Assembly: GCA_958450365.1 (NCBI GenBank)
Contig: CAUEEP010000729.1
Span: 1,762,501 to 1,826,500 of the forward strand
Length of the DNA: 64,000 nt
Source: Mesorhabditis belari
Taxonomy: Eukaryota; Nematoda; Chromadorea; Rhabditida; Rhabditidae
Direction: 5' to 3'
Part shown: positions 1 to 11,452 of the stretch, in pieces
Numbering within the stretch: the first letter of the stretch is position 1
How the letters are laid out: each line of letters begins with the position of its first letter
Notes under the pieces: model-generated
Seen by the model: only the letters and a program-made list of their open reading frames with translations
Databases searched by the model: none
Told to the model about the DNA's origin: nothing
Translations under genes and position numbers: made by a program

Positions 1-189
1 CCGGCGAAGGATTGATCGAAATCTAAAGAATGACAAAACAGAACCTAGTCATGTTTAGTATCAAAATGAAGCTTAGAATAAGAACTTTCGAGGGAACTGG
101 GTTTCATGCTCGAGGGAGCTTTGCATATTGAAAAATCGAAGACCGAGGCAGAGTGTCTGAAAATTTTGTCCGGACTCGATAAGCAAATC
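1..189. other. No recognisable feature
   Basis: AT-rich sequence with no exon, RNA gene or repeat that I can recognise. It leads into the TGTCTAGA minisatellite. Confidence 0.5.
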
Positions 190-535
190 TAGCCTAGAAT
201 GTCTAGAAGTGTCTAGACTTGTCTAGAAATGTCTAGAGATGTCTAGAGTTGTCTAGAAATGTCTAGAAATGTCTAGAGTTGTCTAGAGAGGTGTCTAGAA
301 GTGTCTAGAGAGGTGTCTAGAAGTGTCTAGAAATGTCTAGAGATGTCTAAAGATGTCTAGAAATGTCTAGAAATGTCTAGAAGTGTATAGAGATGTCTAG
401 AAGTGTCTAGAAATGTCTAGAGTTGTCTAGAGAGGTGTCTAGAAGTGTCTAGAAATGTCTAGAGATGTCTAGAGATGTCTAGAAATGTCTAGAAATGCCT
501 AGAAGTGTCTAGAGATGTCTAGAAGTGTCTAGACA
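190..535. repeat. Minisatellite, unit about 10 bp (TGTCTAGAAA-like)
   Basis: About 33 imperfect copies of TGTCTAGAAA or TGTCTAGAGT, with a few longer units (AGAGGTGTCTAGAAG). Each unit carries the palindrome TCTAGA. It is not coding. Confidence 0.95.
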
Positions 536-540
536 CCACA

Positions 541-899
541 GGGAATGCCATAAGCCTTCAAATCTACATAATCTAATCTTTCGATTAGATTAAAGCTCTT
601 CTTAAAGCCCCTTTCTCATAAAATAAAAAGATTCTTTAGAGCTTTTGATCGAAAACACGTGGACAGCAGCAAGCGATTCCCTTCTCTTCCCAGCAAGCGA
701 TTCTCTTTCAACTCCCAACAAAAGTGCTCAGCATGAATGAGCGCGAGTGGTGAAAAAAAAGAAGAAAAAAAAGGACACAAATCTCCGATCAATGAAAAAA
801 ATTCGAAAAAATGAGATTTGTTTAGAAAAAGTTATAAGAAAAAGAAGTTGAATGGTTGAAATTTGAGGGAAATCATGAATAAAGAGTTTTCGAATGAAA
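541..899. other. No gene seen
   Basis: AT-rich DNA with A-rich runs near 750-800. No exon-like segment with good splice signals or family motifs is visible. Confidence 0.5.
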
Positions 900-1950
900 A
901 TTTAGCCTACAGTAGCCTACAGTAGCCTGTAAACAGTAAACTTTCGTCGTTTATGTCAAATAGAAGTCAGAGATTAGCTGAGGATTCAAGGGAGTCAAGG
1001 ATTTCTAGCGCTTTTGTCTGTAGTTCATTTTCGACAATAGCCTACAATAGCCTACAACCTACAGCAGCCTACGGTAACCTACAGTAATCTACCTAGCCTA
1101 CAATAGCCTACAATAGCCCACAAACCTACAGTAAGCTTACGATGATCTACAGTAAGCTTACGATGATCTACAGTAAGCTTACGATGGTCTACAGTAGCCT
1201 ACAGTAGCCTACAGTAGCCTACAGTAGCCTGTAAACAGTAAACTTTCGTCGTTGATGTCAAATAGAAATCACAGATTAGCTGAGTATTCAAGGATTTATA
1301 GCGCTTTTGTCTGTAGCTCATTTTCTAGAACAAATTCCAAATCCTAGTATTCTTTGATTTGAAATAAACTCTGCAAATATCGGATTTGCATTTAAAAAGT
1401 TTAGCTGAGACCCAGCTGAGCTACCAATGGCCTTTAAAGCATAGAATATTAGAGATAGAGCCTACAGTAGCCTGCAGTGATCTACAGTAATCTATGTAGC
1501 ATACAGTAAGCTTAAAACCTACTGTAGGCTGCAGTAAGCCTACGATCGCCTACAGTAATCTACCTAGCCTAGAGTAGCCTACAAACCTATAGTAAGCCTA
1601 CGATGACCTACAATAGTCTAAGTAGTCTACAGTAGCCCACAGTAGCCTACAGTAGCCTACAAACCTACAGTAAGCCTACGGCAACCTACAGTAAGCCTAC
1701 GATGACCTACCGTAATCTACCTAGCCTACAATACCCTACAAACCTACAGTAAGCCTACGATGACCTACAATAGTCTACGTAGCACAGTAGCCTGCATAAC
1801 TTACTGCAAGCCCACGGTAACCTACAGTCTACCTAGCCTATAATAGCCTACAATAGCCTACAATAGCCTAGAAATCTACAGTAAGCCCAAAGTAAGCCCA
1901 TCTACAATACTCTACACCTCTACAATACATCTACAATACTCTCAACCTAC
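900..1950. repeat. Dispersed minisatellite, unit about 10 bp (CCTACAGTAG-like)
   Basis: Blocks of CCTACAGTAG, CCTACAATAG and CAGTAAGCCTACGATGAC. A segment of roughly 120 bp (AACAGTAAACTTTCGTCG onward) is duplicated near 930 and near 1233, so the array grew both by small units and by larger segmental copies. Confidence 0.92.
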
Positions 1951-2783
1951 AGTAACCTTAAAAACACAGAATCTCAAATGAGTAACGAGTCTAAAATGAT
2001 TCTCAAATGATACAATTTTTGAAATCTTCAATGATTGTTTTGAACCGGTGAATCCGCTGAAATTCTTAGCAAAAACGAAACTATTGTAATAGCGATAATT
2101 TCGAGAGCAATTATTTAAATAGATAAATGATTTAAATCTCAAAATAGTCAAGAATTGAGAGGTCGGTGTTGAGTGAATTTCCGGACGAATTTTTCCTTTC
2201 TCCCTACTCCCCCCTTTTCCCTGACTCCCATCTAGCGATCGAGAAAAATGGAAATTCGACCCAGCACTTTGGATAGTGTTGAACAGAGTGGAAAACACAA
2301 AATGGAAATCTAAAACGAAAGCTTCAACGAATAGAATGAGAAAAAGAGGCAAAGTGGAAAAAGGGGAATGAAGAGAATGGAGAGAGAATCGACGAGAATC
2401 GAGAGAATCGAGAGAATCGACGAGAAAAGCCTTCATAACATTACAACAATTTGTGAAGGAATGAAGAGAAGATGAATCGATTTTGAAAGAAACAAGGAAA
2501 TCCTTTCATTCGTTTGCTTTCGTTTGCAAATTGCAAAAGAAATCTTGGTCTAATCAAGAAATCGAGAATTTTCTTAGCTCTAGCTTGGAGAAGAATGATT
2601 TTAGGTGTTTGGGTTTTAAATCAATCATCTCCAATCATCTCCAATCATCTTCAATCTTCAAGATCTTCAAGATCTTCAATCGATCTTCAAGATCAATGAT
2701 CTTCAAAAAGAAAAAAGAATTTCGAAGTGGTTGAAGGACTAAAAGGATTAAAGTTAACTCCCTCTGGAGTAAGGGAGATCAGG
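1951..2783. other. No gene seen; short tandem repeats near 2395-2430 and 2625-2695
   Basis: Small repeats (AGAATCGAGAGAATCG, and CAATCATCTC then AAGATCTTC) account for the open frames here. No conserved protein motif is visible. Confidence 0.55.
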
Positions 2784-2855
2784 TGCGTTTTGGTGTAATG
2801 GTTAGCACATTTATCTGGTAAGTGAAAGGCCACGGGTTCGAGTCCCGCACGAGTT
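2784..2855 (+). pseudogene. tRNA-like sequence, class I size (72 nt)
   Basis: The D arm (GTGTAATGGTTAGCAC) and T arm (ACGGG-TTCGAGT-CCCGC) are clear. A five-pair anticodon stem TTTAT/GTGAA encloses CTGGTAA, which reads anticodon GGT (Thr) in this register. The B box GGTTCGAGTCC is perfect and a short T run follows. The 5' and 3' acceptor strands barely pair, so I call it a tRNA-derived pseudogene. A shifted register would read CTG. Confidence 0.55.
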
Positions 2856-2920
2856 TTTGATCTGCCCTGGTTCTAACTTTAAAACTTGTTAAAATGCCTT
2901 TTCTGGGAGAGGCCGAACGT

Positions 2921-2985
2921 GCCTTAGCTTATAGCTCAGTCGATTAGAGCATTGGTCTCAAGGCGGCTCTCTTCCAAAAGTCTGG
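2921..2985 (+). pseudogene. Truncated tRNA-like sequence
   Basis: The 5' half of a tRNA: ATAGCTCAGTCGATTAGAGC, a good A box, then CATTGGTCTCAAGGCGGCTC. No B box follows. The upstream flank (TTAAAACTTGTTAAAATGCC, TTTCTGGGAGAGGCC) matches the flanks of the tRNA-like copies at 5.6-5.9 kb and 25.0-25.2 kb, so it belongs to that dispersed family. Confidence 0.6.
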
Positions 2986-3104
2986 ATAGACTGGAAAGAT
3001 AGCTAAACATCAAGCATCATAATTTCTATAGTTTATAAAGCTCAAGGGATTCAACGGATAGATTTGTTTAATGATAGTGTCTAATGTGAGAGAATTTTGA
3101 GGAA

Positions 3105-3156
3105 GGAAAGAAAGAAAGACAGAAAGACAGAAAGAAAGAAAGAACGAAAGAAAGAC

Positions 3157-3239
<83 letters not shown>

Positions 3240-3241
3240 AA
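3105..3241. repeat. (GAAA)n microsatellite with GACA variants
   Basis: Pure purine tract of tetranucleotide AAAG/AAGA with early ACAG variants. The opposite strand gives spurious FLSFFLSF reading frames. Confidence 0.97.
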
Positions 3242-3501
3242 AGAAAAGCCATAATTCTCGTAACGGAAGGGTGTGGTTGAAGGGAGGAGTGTGAAGACTT
3301 GGATGTTGAGATTTCGAGGCCAAAGCCTTAAAAAAAAGAGACAAGGGACCAAGGGACAAAGGGGGACAACTATGGGACAAGAACTATGCTTGAAAGAACG
3401 AGAGTCACATTAAGGAAAGGAAAAGAAGGGGATAGAGTTGGAGAGCATATTAAAAAGAGGGGAAAAAGGGAAAGCTAGTTGTTTGTTGTTTGCAGAACAT
3501 A

Positions 3502-4021
3502 TTGGGTTGGTGAATTGAAAACTGCCGGACTTTGAACTAAAATTTATTGAAAATAAAACCATCAATTCATTCCAAATAACTTATTGACGACTTCTGCCCA
3601 TTTTACAGGCAATTTGCGGATTCCTCTTTCGTGGTAGGATTTTGGTTTGTGTGTGAGACAAGTGTGAGACTCAAAAATGGAGAACTGGAGATCTCCAATG
3701 TCCCAGTTTGAGCACTTTCTTCAAAAGAAACCCATTTTGGTGTCAATAGAAAAGTTGTAGAGAATCAAAAATTAGGCTTATAGCCAAATTTTCAAAAAGA
3801 TACACTTAGTAGTTTCACTTAAAATGCAAGTTTTGTTCAAAAATTCGTAAATTTGGCATTTCTTGAAAACCAGTTTTTGAATCGCTCTGAAAATTTGGAT
3901 ATAAGCTTGATTTTTGATTCTCTACAACTTTTCCATTGACACCAAAATGGGTTTCTTTTGAAGAAAGTGCTCAAAAAGGGACATATGACAATAGCCGGCA
4001 GTTTTCAATTCATCAACCCAA
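3502..4021. mobile_element. MITE, mariner-like ends, 520 bp
   Basis: Starts TTGGGTTGGTGAATTGAAAA, ends with the inverted copy, and is flanked by TA on both sides. The terminal repeat is about 27 bp with one mismatch. Inside, a further inverted segment (AGCACTTTCTTCAAAAGAAA near 3710 against its complement near 3965) lets most of the element fold back. No transposase is present. A solo copy of the right end lies at about 4266-4286. The TTGGGTTG terminus and TA target match the complete mariner at 52,877-54,177, so it was probably mobilised by such a transposase. Confidence 0.85.
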
Positions 4022-4286
4022 TATATTGACTATTTAAACGATCATTTGATGCAGAATAAAATTGCGCATCGAATGACACCAAAAACAACTTAAAATCTCA
4101 TATCCATGCAAAATGAAATATTGGTAGGGCTGAAAAAATGCCCGTACAGTAAGGCAGACAGACAGACAGCGAAAGACAGACAGATACCGTAACCTCCCCC
4201 CTCCCCTCCCCCTCATTTTCCGCCATTTCATTTCCCCTTTTTGCGCACTAATTCTTTTTCTAGAGTTTTCAATTCACCAACCCAAT

Positions 4287-4860
4287 AGTTCTTGTCATTC
4301 TATTCGGTTTATTACTCAATTCTTGTGCATTTCTCTATGATTTCTTTCACTTTATCGTTTGAATAAAGTATTATTATTATATTCATCTATAAATCAGCTT
4401 TTAAAACATTATCAAAAGAAAGAAAAGAAAGAAATCAAAGAAAAAGAGAAATTTCCTTTTTTCCTGATGAAAATCTTCTTTTTTCATAGATTTTTTTGAT
4501 AGATTTCATTAAAAAGATTGATTAAAATTGAAAGAAAAGCTTGGTTTAATGATTTTTGATTGCAAAATTCATTTGAAATCATCTAAAATCATTTAAAACC
4601 ATTTAAAAATCATTTGAAATCATTTAAAATCATTTAAAACCATTTAAAAATCATTTGAAATCATTTAAAATCATTTAAAACCATTTAAAAACCATTTAAA
4701 ATTATTTGTTATTCAAAATTCATTAAAAACAAACTTTTCCTAAAGAAAATAGTTCAATTTTAAAGAAAAATTAGAAAGAAAAAAAGATTTCAAGCCTCAA
4801 TTCCCTTAGGTCAGCTGGATAACAAATAGACAAAGGTTTAAACTAAAGAAATTTAGAAAA
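4287..4860. repeat. AT-rich DNA with a CATTTAAAATCATTTAAAAC tandem repeat
   Basis: Roughly 4570-4705 is a tandem array of CATTTGAAAT / CATTTAAAAC units. The rest is AT-rich without a recognisable gene. Confidence 0.7.
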
Positions 4861-5589
4861 AGAGTCAGAAAATGACTAAACGTGTTTCTGGGATCACATA
4901 TGGCCGACCAGGGAGTGCAGGGGCACAGGGGCCCAGGGGCACAAAGGAAACGCCCCGGAAGGATTCCCCCGGGACTCTCGGATCGACAAAGCTTTCAAAC
5001 GAAAAGACAAACGTCCAGATCAGAAAAGAAGAAGCGTCAAGAACTGCCAAAAGCCGTTGCTTTAGTTTTCATATTGCAGAAAGGGTTATTTGGCGGGGTT
5101 GAAGGGGTTTTTCTGGGTAAAATCGCTCAGAATTCGTTCTGGTCTAGCTAGACTTTAAGTCTATCCCATAAAATATCCCAGAAGCCAGGTGTTAGACCTG
5201 GAGAGAGTTTCCATAATTTTGAAGAAATCTTTCGAAAAACAAAAACAAAACGATATTGATTTTAATTACGAATTGTGATGCAAAAAGTTCGATGCAAAAA
5301 GCAAAAAACAAATTCGAATCTGGTTGCATTCACGCTAGAGATAATCCATACAAACTGGGGATTAGCTCAGAGAAAAGAGAGCCGAGAACCGATCAGCGAG
5401 TAGGAAAAAGAGGATTTACAATTTGTATTTCGAAAGGTTTTACAAGAGGAAAAATGGTTTTTAGCTGTACTTTGTGTTTAGAAAAAGGTGCACCAGAAAG
5501 GGTGTGTTTAGAAGTACAAAGTACAAAGTGTTTGAGTACAAAGTACATTTCACAAGATCTCCTTTTGACCATCAGGACTTTTGACCATC
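4861..5589. other. No supportable gene
   Basis: Short open frames exist on both strands, but none shows a family motif or a credible exon chain. Confidence 0.45.
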
Positions 5590-5655
5590 CCATCAGGACA
5601 GTAACCATCAGTAACCATTGAGCTCAAAACGCCTTTCCTGTGGGAGGGTCAGCGT

Positions 5656-5738
5656 GCCTCCATGGCTCAGTCGGTTAGAGCCTTGGTCAAAGGACACCCT
5701 CCTTCCAAGGGGGCCAAGTTCGACTCCTCCTGGTGCCA
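5656..5738 (+). pseudogene. tRNA-like sequence with long variable arm (copy 1 of a tandem pair)
   Basis: D arm GGCTCAGTCGGTTAGAGCC and B box AGTTCGACTCC are present. Between the anticodon region and T arm lies a CCCTCCTTCCAAGGGGG hairpin, as in class II tRNAs. The flank AGCTCAAAACGCCTTTCC about 45 bp upstream recurs before copy 2 and before the minus-strand copies near 25 kb. I cannot form a full acceptor stem. Confidence 0.6.
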
Positions 5739-5815
5739 AAGATTTTTGCTTTAACTTTGAACTCAAAACCTGTTTAAAACGCTCTTTCTGGGGGCGGCCA
5801 AGCATGCCTCCATAG

Positions 5816-5887
5816 CTCAGTCGGTTAGAGCATTGGTTTAAAGGCCGTCCTCTTTCAAAACATCGCAAGTTCGAGTCCTGCCGGCGA
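5816..5887 (+). pseudogene. tRNA-like sequence (copy 2 of a tandem pair)
   Basis: GCCTCCATAGCTCAGTCGG followed by TTAGAGCATTGG gives an intact A box and D stem. AAGTTCGAGTCCTGC is the B box region. The spacer from copy 1 (TTTAACTTTGAACTCAAAAC, then TTTCTGGGGGCGGCC) is conserved at 25.06-25.11 kb on the other strand, so the repeating unit includes about 70 bp of 5' flank. Confidence 0.6.
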
Positions 5888-5899
5888 CAAAAATCCTTT

Positions 5900-6328
5900 T
5901 TTTGATGCAGGAAGTGCTGTAAAAATGCTTTAAGGAAAAGACTTGTTCAGAAGAATGAATAACTGTGAAAATAAGAATAAGAATTGAGTTTCAAGGTAGC
6001 TTTAATGTGAAAATAAGAGGAAGAGTCAAAAATGAATAAAATAGATAAAATGTTTAGAAAGAAGTAGAGAAAGAATAGAAATAGTGAGATCGAAAGAAAT
6101 GGGGTAGAAGTTGAAGGTCATCAGTGTTGGGGGGAAAGATTTGAGGGAAGAAAGGGTGGTGTTTGTCGCGCGTTCTTGACCTTGCCGCACCTCTTTACCT
6201 CCACCTCTTTCTCTCAGTCAATTCCCGTCAACTATAGCCAACTCTTCAATTCCTGCAATCTTTCAATCCTTTTCTTTCAAACTTGACAGTCTAATAAATT
6301 GGGAAAGGTTTTTGAGCAAAGGTAAAGG
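5900..6328. other. No gene seen
   Basis: A-rich then mixed sequence. A short GC-richer patch near 6160-6230 shows no coding motif. Confidence 0.45.
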
Positions 6329-7010
6329 TAAAGGTCTTCTATTGGAGACTGGGATTCTATTGGAGACTGGGATTCTATTGGAGCTTGGTTCTATTGGAGC
6401 TGGGTTCTATTGGAGCTGGGTTCTATTGGAGCTGGGTTCTATTGGAGACTGGGATTCTATTGGAGCTGGGTTCTATTGGAGCTGGGTTCTATTGGAGACT
6501 GGGATTCTATTGGAGCTGGGTTCTATTGGAGCTGGGTTCTATTGGAGACTGGGATTCTATTGGAGACTGGGATTCTATTGGAGCTGGGTTCTATTGGAGC
6601 TGGGTTCTATTGGAGCTGGGTTCTATTGGAGACTGGGATTCTATTGGAGCTTGGTTCTATTGGAGCTGGGTTCTATTGGAGCTGGGTTCTATTGGAGACT
6701 GGGATTCTATTGAAGCTGGGTTCTATTGGAGCTGGGTTCTATTGGAGCTGGGTTCTATTGGAGACTGGGATTCTATTGGAGACTGGGATTCTATTGGAGC
6801 TGGGTTCTATTGGAGCTGGGTTCTATTGGAGCTGGGTTCTATTGGAGACTGGGATTCTATTGAAGCTGGGTTCTATTGGAGCTGGGTTCTATTGGAGACT
6901 GGGATTCTATTGGAGACTGGGATTCTATTGGAGCTGGGTTCTATTGGAACTGGGTTCTATTGGAACTGGGTTCTATTGGAGACTGGGATTCTATTGGAGC
7001 TTGGCCTTCT
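6329..7010. repeat. Minisatellite, 16-18 bp unit TTCTATTGGAGCTGGG
   Basis: About 40 copies of two interleaved units, TTCTATTGGAGCTGGG (16) and TTCTATTGGAGACTGGGA (18). It creates long reading frames in all three forward frames with repeated GSIGAGFYW-type peptides, which are repeat artefacts. Confidence 0.97.
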
Positions 7011-7027
7011 ATTAGGATTTTTACGTT

Positions 7028-7136
7028 AAGCATAGGTAAAGACAAAGACAAAGATCAAGACAAAGACCAAGACAAAGACAAAGACCAAGATCAAGACAAA
7101 GCCAAAGACAAACCCAAACCCAAACCCAAACCCAAG
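7028..7136. repeat. Short repeat GACAAAGACCAA / CCCAAA
   Basis: Tandem AAGACAAAGA and AAACCC units directly after the 16-18 bp satellite. Confidence 0.85.
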
Positions 7137-7688
7137 GACAAAGCTTTTTCAAGAAAACTAATAGATTAAGATCTTTAGATGTAAATAAAGAGATTTAGAA
7201 TGTTTTATTGGAGACTTAAATAGTTCAAAATGAACGTTTTCTGTTTTGTTCTTCACTCCAATGTGTTGAGTTCGCCTTTTAAACAACGAATACAACGAAT
7301 TTCATTTAAGCAACGAACGAAAAAGATTGATGAAAGTCGTAAGACAATGTCTTGCTGAAAGCAAACTGTGAGTTCTTGGGCGGTGAGAAAGGGCAATCGA
7401 GAAGCCTCAGTCCCCCTCAGTCCTCCCGCAGTCCCCCCTCAGTCCCCCAGTCCTCCCTCAGTCCCCTCCATCCCTCCGATCGTCTCACTCACTCGAAAAT
7501 CCTCTCACTATTCCCTTTAATGCAAATAGAGAAGCCTCGATCAATCTTTTGTGTGTGAAACTGACACTCGTCGATAGAAAGTTCGATTTTTCTTTTTTTT
7601 TCGATTTCTTTTAGTTAAATAGTAAATATTGGGCTGTCAAGAAAAATGAAATGAAAATTTTGTATATCAAAAGATGAAGAATAGAAAG

Positions 7689-8524
7689 TAGACTTCGGAA
7701 AACAAAACTTAACCAAAACCAAAACCAAAACTACCAAAACCAAAACCAAAACCAAAACAAACCAAAACCAAAACCAAAACAAACCAAAACCAAAACCAAA
7801 ACAAACCAAAACTCAATTTGCATATAAATTAACATGTAAATTTAAAACTGTAAAATGCAAATTTATGCGCCTCTGGTCTTTCGGCGCAAATTTCGTATGC
7901 TTAATTTTCGTTTTTTGCCTTGCTAGCGTCATGGTGGGAATTTGCTCTCAAATTTTTGCGAATTTGTCATCTGCAGGCTATCTAGTGACAATATCTTTAT
8001 TTTTAATCCCTTTTTACAAAATAAATTTCTTCAAAATCACTTTTAACGCTTTGTAACGAGCGTCAAGCTTGCGGGATCGGTAACTTTTTTTAAAAATTTC
8101 TTTTCTTTATCGATTTGCTGCATTCAAATATTCCATATAATACTATAAACTAGACTTCGGAAAACAAAACTTAACCAAAACCAAAACCAAAACTACCAAA
8201 ACCAAAACCATAACAAAACCAAAACAAACCAAAACCAAAACAAACCAAAACTCGCCAATATCTCGCGACTGGGAGGAGCTAGCGAAAATCTGTTTGCAGA
8301 TTTGAAATCAGCATCCAAAAATCTATCCCATAGGCTATTTTTTGTCTCGAAATTTCGAGGTCGTGTTTTGGTCCTTTTTTCGGCCGCGAGATTTTGTGGA
8401 GTGAGAAAAAGTGAAAGGCTAATTTGCATTTTACAATTTTAAATTTACATTTTACATGTTAATTTATATGCAAATTGAGTTTTGGTTTGTTTTTGTCTGT
8501 TTTGGTTTTGTTTGCCGAAGTCTA
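7689..8524. mobile_element. Inverted-repeat element with TAGACTTCGG ends
   Basis: Begins TAGACTTCGGAAAACAAAAC and ends with the inverse (GTTTGCCGAAGTCTA). Next to each end are (ACCAAAAC)n tracts. Further in, CAATTTGCATATAAATTAAC at about 7813 recurs inverted near 8460. A third internal copy of the TAGACTTCGG end starts at about 8152, suggesting nested or partly duplicated structure. No transposase frame is visible, so it is probably non-autonomous. Confidence 0.75.
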
Positions 8525-8719
8525 ATAGAAAGAAAACTGAGAAATGAGCGCTCAAGAAAAGTTAAACCATAATATTATCGAGTATTTTATTCTAGTATTA
8601 TCTTCTAGTATCTTCTAGTATTATCTTAAACACGAGATTTTAACACGAAATTCTTTGATCACTTTTTTCAACTACCGTTGCAAAAAAACAAATTCACCAA
8701 TTCATCTAGGATTTAGAAA

Positions 8720-9150
8720 ATCCCAATTTTGGTGAAAATCAAAAATCTGAACCCTAACAATTCTAGTGTGACATCCAGATAGAAGAAAAAACGCAATTGA
8801 AACTAAATTACTCTTGTCAATTTTTCGGAATCATCACGAACTCTCGGCGGTCCATCATCGAGTACAAATGTTTTGGTAAAAGTCAAAATCTGAACCCTAA
8901 CAATTCTAGTGTGACATCCAGATAGAAGAAAAAACGGAATCAAAATCAAATTGCTCTCGCCAATTTTTCGAAATCATCACGAACCCTTGGCAGTCCATGA
9001 TTCAGTACAAATGTTTTGGTAAAAGTCAAAATCTGAACCCTAACAATTCTAGGATGACATCCAGATAGAAGAAAAAACGCAATTGAAACTAAATTGCTCT
9101 TGTCAATTTTTCGGAATCATCACGAACTCTCGACAGACCACTCTCTACAG
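8720..9150. repeat. Tandem repeat, three copies of about 145-150 bp
   Basis: Each copy contains ATCTGAACCCTAACAATTCT, then GACATCCAGATAGAAGAAAA, then ATTTTTCGGAATCATCACGA or a close variant. No protein-coding pattern. Confidence 0.9.
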
Positions 9151-9874
9151 TCAAACGAATGTCGCCAACCTAATATAAAGAGCTCAACAGATTAACACAT
9201 GTTAAACCCAAAAGAAAAGCAAACATTTAGTCATTGTTCTATAAAGGATTCATAGTGAAAATGCAATGGCTACGGTCGAATTGATTCTAAAATTCGATTT
9301 CAAGACGAAAAGGAATACGGTATAGAAGTTTAATGAAATTTGAGATCAATATGGATAAAGGGGAAATGGCAAACAAGTAATTTTCATCAACGAGAGCACA
9401 GGAGAGCTCAAATCGAAAATCAGATTACACGGGCAGTGATTTGCGGCTGAGAGAGGCTGGGAGGGGTTGGGAGGGGTTGGGAGAGGCTGGGAGGGGTTGG
9501 GAGAGGCTGGGAGAGGCTGAGGGCAAAGCCCCATTCTCCCGTTCTCCCATTTATTTGATTGTATGGCTTCTCATTATCGGAATTACCAATTTACTAAATC
9601 TATACGTGGAAACAGTTTGTAAATCTCCGGAAAAACTGTTTCACGAGTAAACAGAGTGAAAAGAACCAAAGTCAACCTTCAACCTGACAATGGAAGTACC
9701 CAGAAGTACCCCAGAAGTCCCACCGCCGATCTCCAGACCCCCAAGAAGCTATAGAAACGAATAAGCTGATCAAAATGCCGCAAACGCTGCATAGAAGTTT
9801 CAAAAGCTTAAAAAGTTTCCCTAGCGACCGGGCAGACTCGAACCCGAGCAAAAAAATGATGATGACCGAAAAAA
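9151..9874. other. Mostly featureless; short GGGAGGGGTTGGGAGAGGCT repeat near 9448-9520
   Basis: One G-rich tandem repeat. A fragment at about 9829-9853 (GCAGACTCGAACCCGAGCA) is a B-box-like tRNA 3' remnant on the minus strand. Confidence 0.5.
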
Positions 9875-9957
9875 AGCACAGGAATGGATTCGCACCCGAG
9901 CGAGAAACGGGTGGCTCGCTTTGTATCCAAGCATCTTATCCACTAGGCCACCAGCTC
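9875..9957 (-). pseudogene. tRNA-like sequence, left half of an inverted pair
   Basis: Read on the minus strand: GTGGCCTAGTGGATAAGATG, then CTTGGATACAAAGCGAGCC, then the B-box region CGGGTGCGAATCC. The D arm resembles eukaryotic tRNA-Arg. It faces a plus-strand copy at 10,081-10,162. Confidence 0.6.
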
Positions 9958-10080
9958 ACATTGGCGTCGAGCAAGAAAAGTCTTTTAACCAAGCATGGAA
10001 CTTTTCAACAGAGTCTCTTGCTTAAAAGGTTTTTCAGAGACCTCTTGGTTAAAAGGTTTTTCTGGCGGGTCCCTCAGATG

Positions 10081-10162
10081 AGCCGGTGGCCGAGTGGATA
10101 AGAGGCTTGGATACAAAGCGAGCCTCCAGTCGCTTGCTTTGGTTCGAGTCCATTCCTGTGCT
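10081..10162 (+). pseudogene. tRNA-like sequence, right half of an inverted pair
   Basis: GGTGGCCGAGTGGATAAGAG, CTTGGATACAAAGCGAGCC and TTGGTTCGAGTCCATTCC. Its 3' end TCCATTCCTGTGC is the exact inverse of the left copy's end, so the whole 9,875-10,163 segment can form a hairpin. The flank GATTTTAACGAAGCGAATA is shared with the copy at 46.84 kb. Confidence 0.62.
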
Positions 10163-10163
10163 T

Positions 10164-10984
10164 TTTTGATTTTAACGAAGCGAATATATTGTTTCTTTTA
10201 TTTCAGATTCTATTTTAATAAATAAAGAAAATAAACAAAGAAAAGCTAATCAAAAATAAGATTTGATGATTTTCTTTATTTTCTTGATACTTCTTTATCA
10301 ATTGTTCTTAAAATTTAGCGGATAATATTGGTTTTTATCTGGGAAATAATGAAAAAACGAAATTGCAGAAGTACAGAAGACGGAATGGCGCTAAGAGGAG
10401 TGGAGAATTGTAAGAAAAGTGTTTAAATCTCATATCTACTACACCCAGTACAGTATACAGCAAGGTTTACACCGATTACAATATACAGGAAGCCTTAAAT
10501 CCATTACAGTACATTACAGCACATTACAGTACATTACAGTACATTACAGTACATTACAGTACATTATACGATCCCCCAATAGTGAAACAATTACTTCGAA
10601 ACCTCAAAAAGTATTCAGTGACAGCAATAAAGTTGATGAAAGTGCCGAATCTTTAAAAAGTATCGAGTTACAGTCACTTGAATGATGGTTATTATGTGGA
10701 TGAAAAGAGGCCGAAGAGACAACTGGCTATGAGCTGAGAAGAGAACTTTGTGAGAGACTATAGGGGACAGGTAGTAAAAAAGATTTGGCGGAAAAGAAGA
10801 GACACCATTCCCACCACATGTCCAATTCTTAACGCCATATGGGAAAAGGGGAGCAAAGAAAAAAAAGAACCCAGCTTTTTGTGAATAAAAAGAGCTAAGA
10901 TTTGAGTTAACATGTGGTATGTAAAGTCGTAAAGTCGCGTAGTCGTTACTGGTTCAGTGATAGGTTGTGTTGCGTTTGCGCAGA
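10164..10984. other. AT-rich, no gene; CATTACAGTA repeat at 10,495-10,566
   Basis: Apart from about seven copies of the 10-bp unit CATTACAGTA I see no organised feature. Confidence 0.55.
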
Positions 10985-11059
10985 GATAGATAGACAGATA
11001 GAGAGATAGATAGACAGACAGCTAGATAGACAGATAGACAGACAGACAGACAGACAGGC

Positions 11060-11096
<37 letters not shown>

Positions 11097-11143
11097 GCTA
11101 GATAGACAGACAGACAAACAAACAGGCAAACAGACAGACAGAA
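10985..11143. repeat. (CAGA/TAGA)n microsatellite
   Basis: Tetranucleotide array GACAGACAGATAGATA with local variants. The minus strand shows spurious CLSVCLSV frames. Confidence 0.96.
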
Positions 11144-11452
11144 CAAATACTTGATTACGGTGGGACGCTTTGGAGCTTAAAAGGAGTAGGAGCTTAAAAT
11201 GTCTTGAAAAATAATGAAATTTAAATCCCTTGACTCCATTACTTTAGGAATTAATTAGTGGCTTGCAAGAGCTAATAAAACTGAACAAAAGAATGTACTC
11301 ACAAGGGAATGGTTGAAGCTTGGAGCTCACAGCTCAAAGCTTGGAATCGACTGGAAACACAATAAAATAGAATCGGCAATGGCGAACAAAATGCGACAAA
11401 ATTTAGCCGCTAATATCCACAGAAACGCGTGGAATCTGGGATGCAAAAACGG

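Noticed and set aside
190..535. Could the regular arrays be CRISPR?
   Set aside because: Units of about 10 bp without unique spacers, in a eukaryotic gene context. None of the arrays in the window has repeat-spacer structure.
6312..7169. Long overlapping plus-strand frames of repeated GSIGAGFYW-type peptide
   Set aside because: Open in all three frames because a 16-18 bp satellite lacks stops; no start context or domain.
7865..8056. Hydrophobic 63-codon plus-strand frame
   Set aside because: Lies inside an inverted-repeat element, no homologous motif or splice context.
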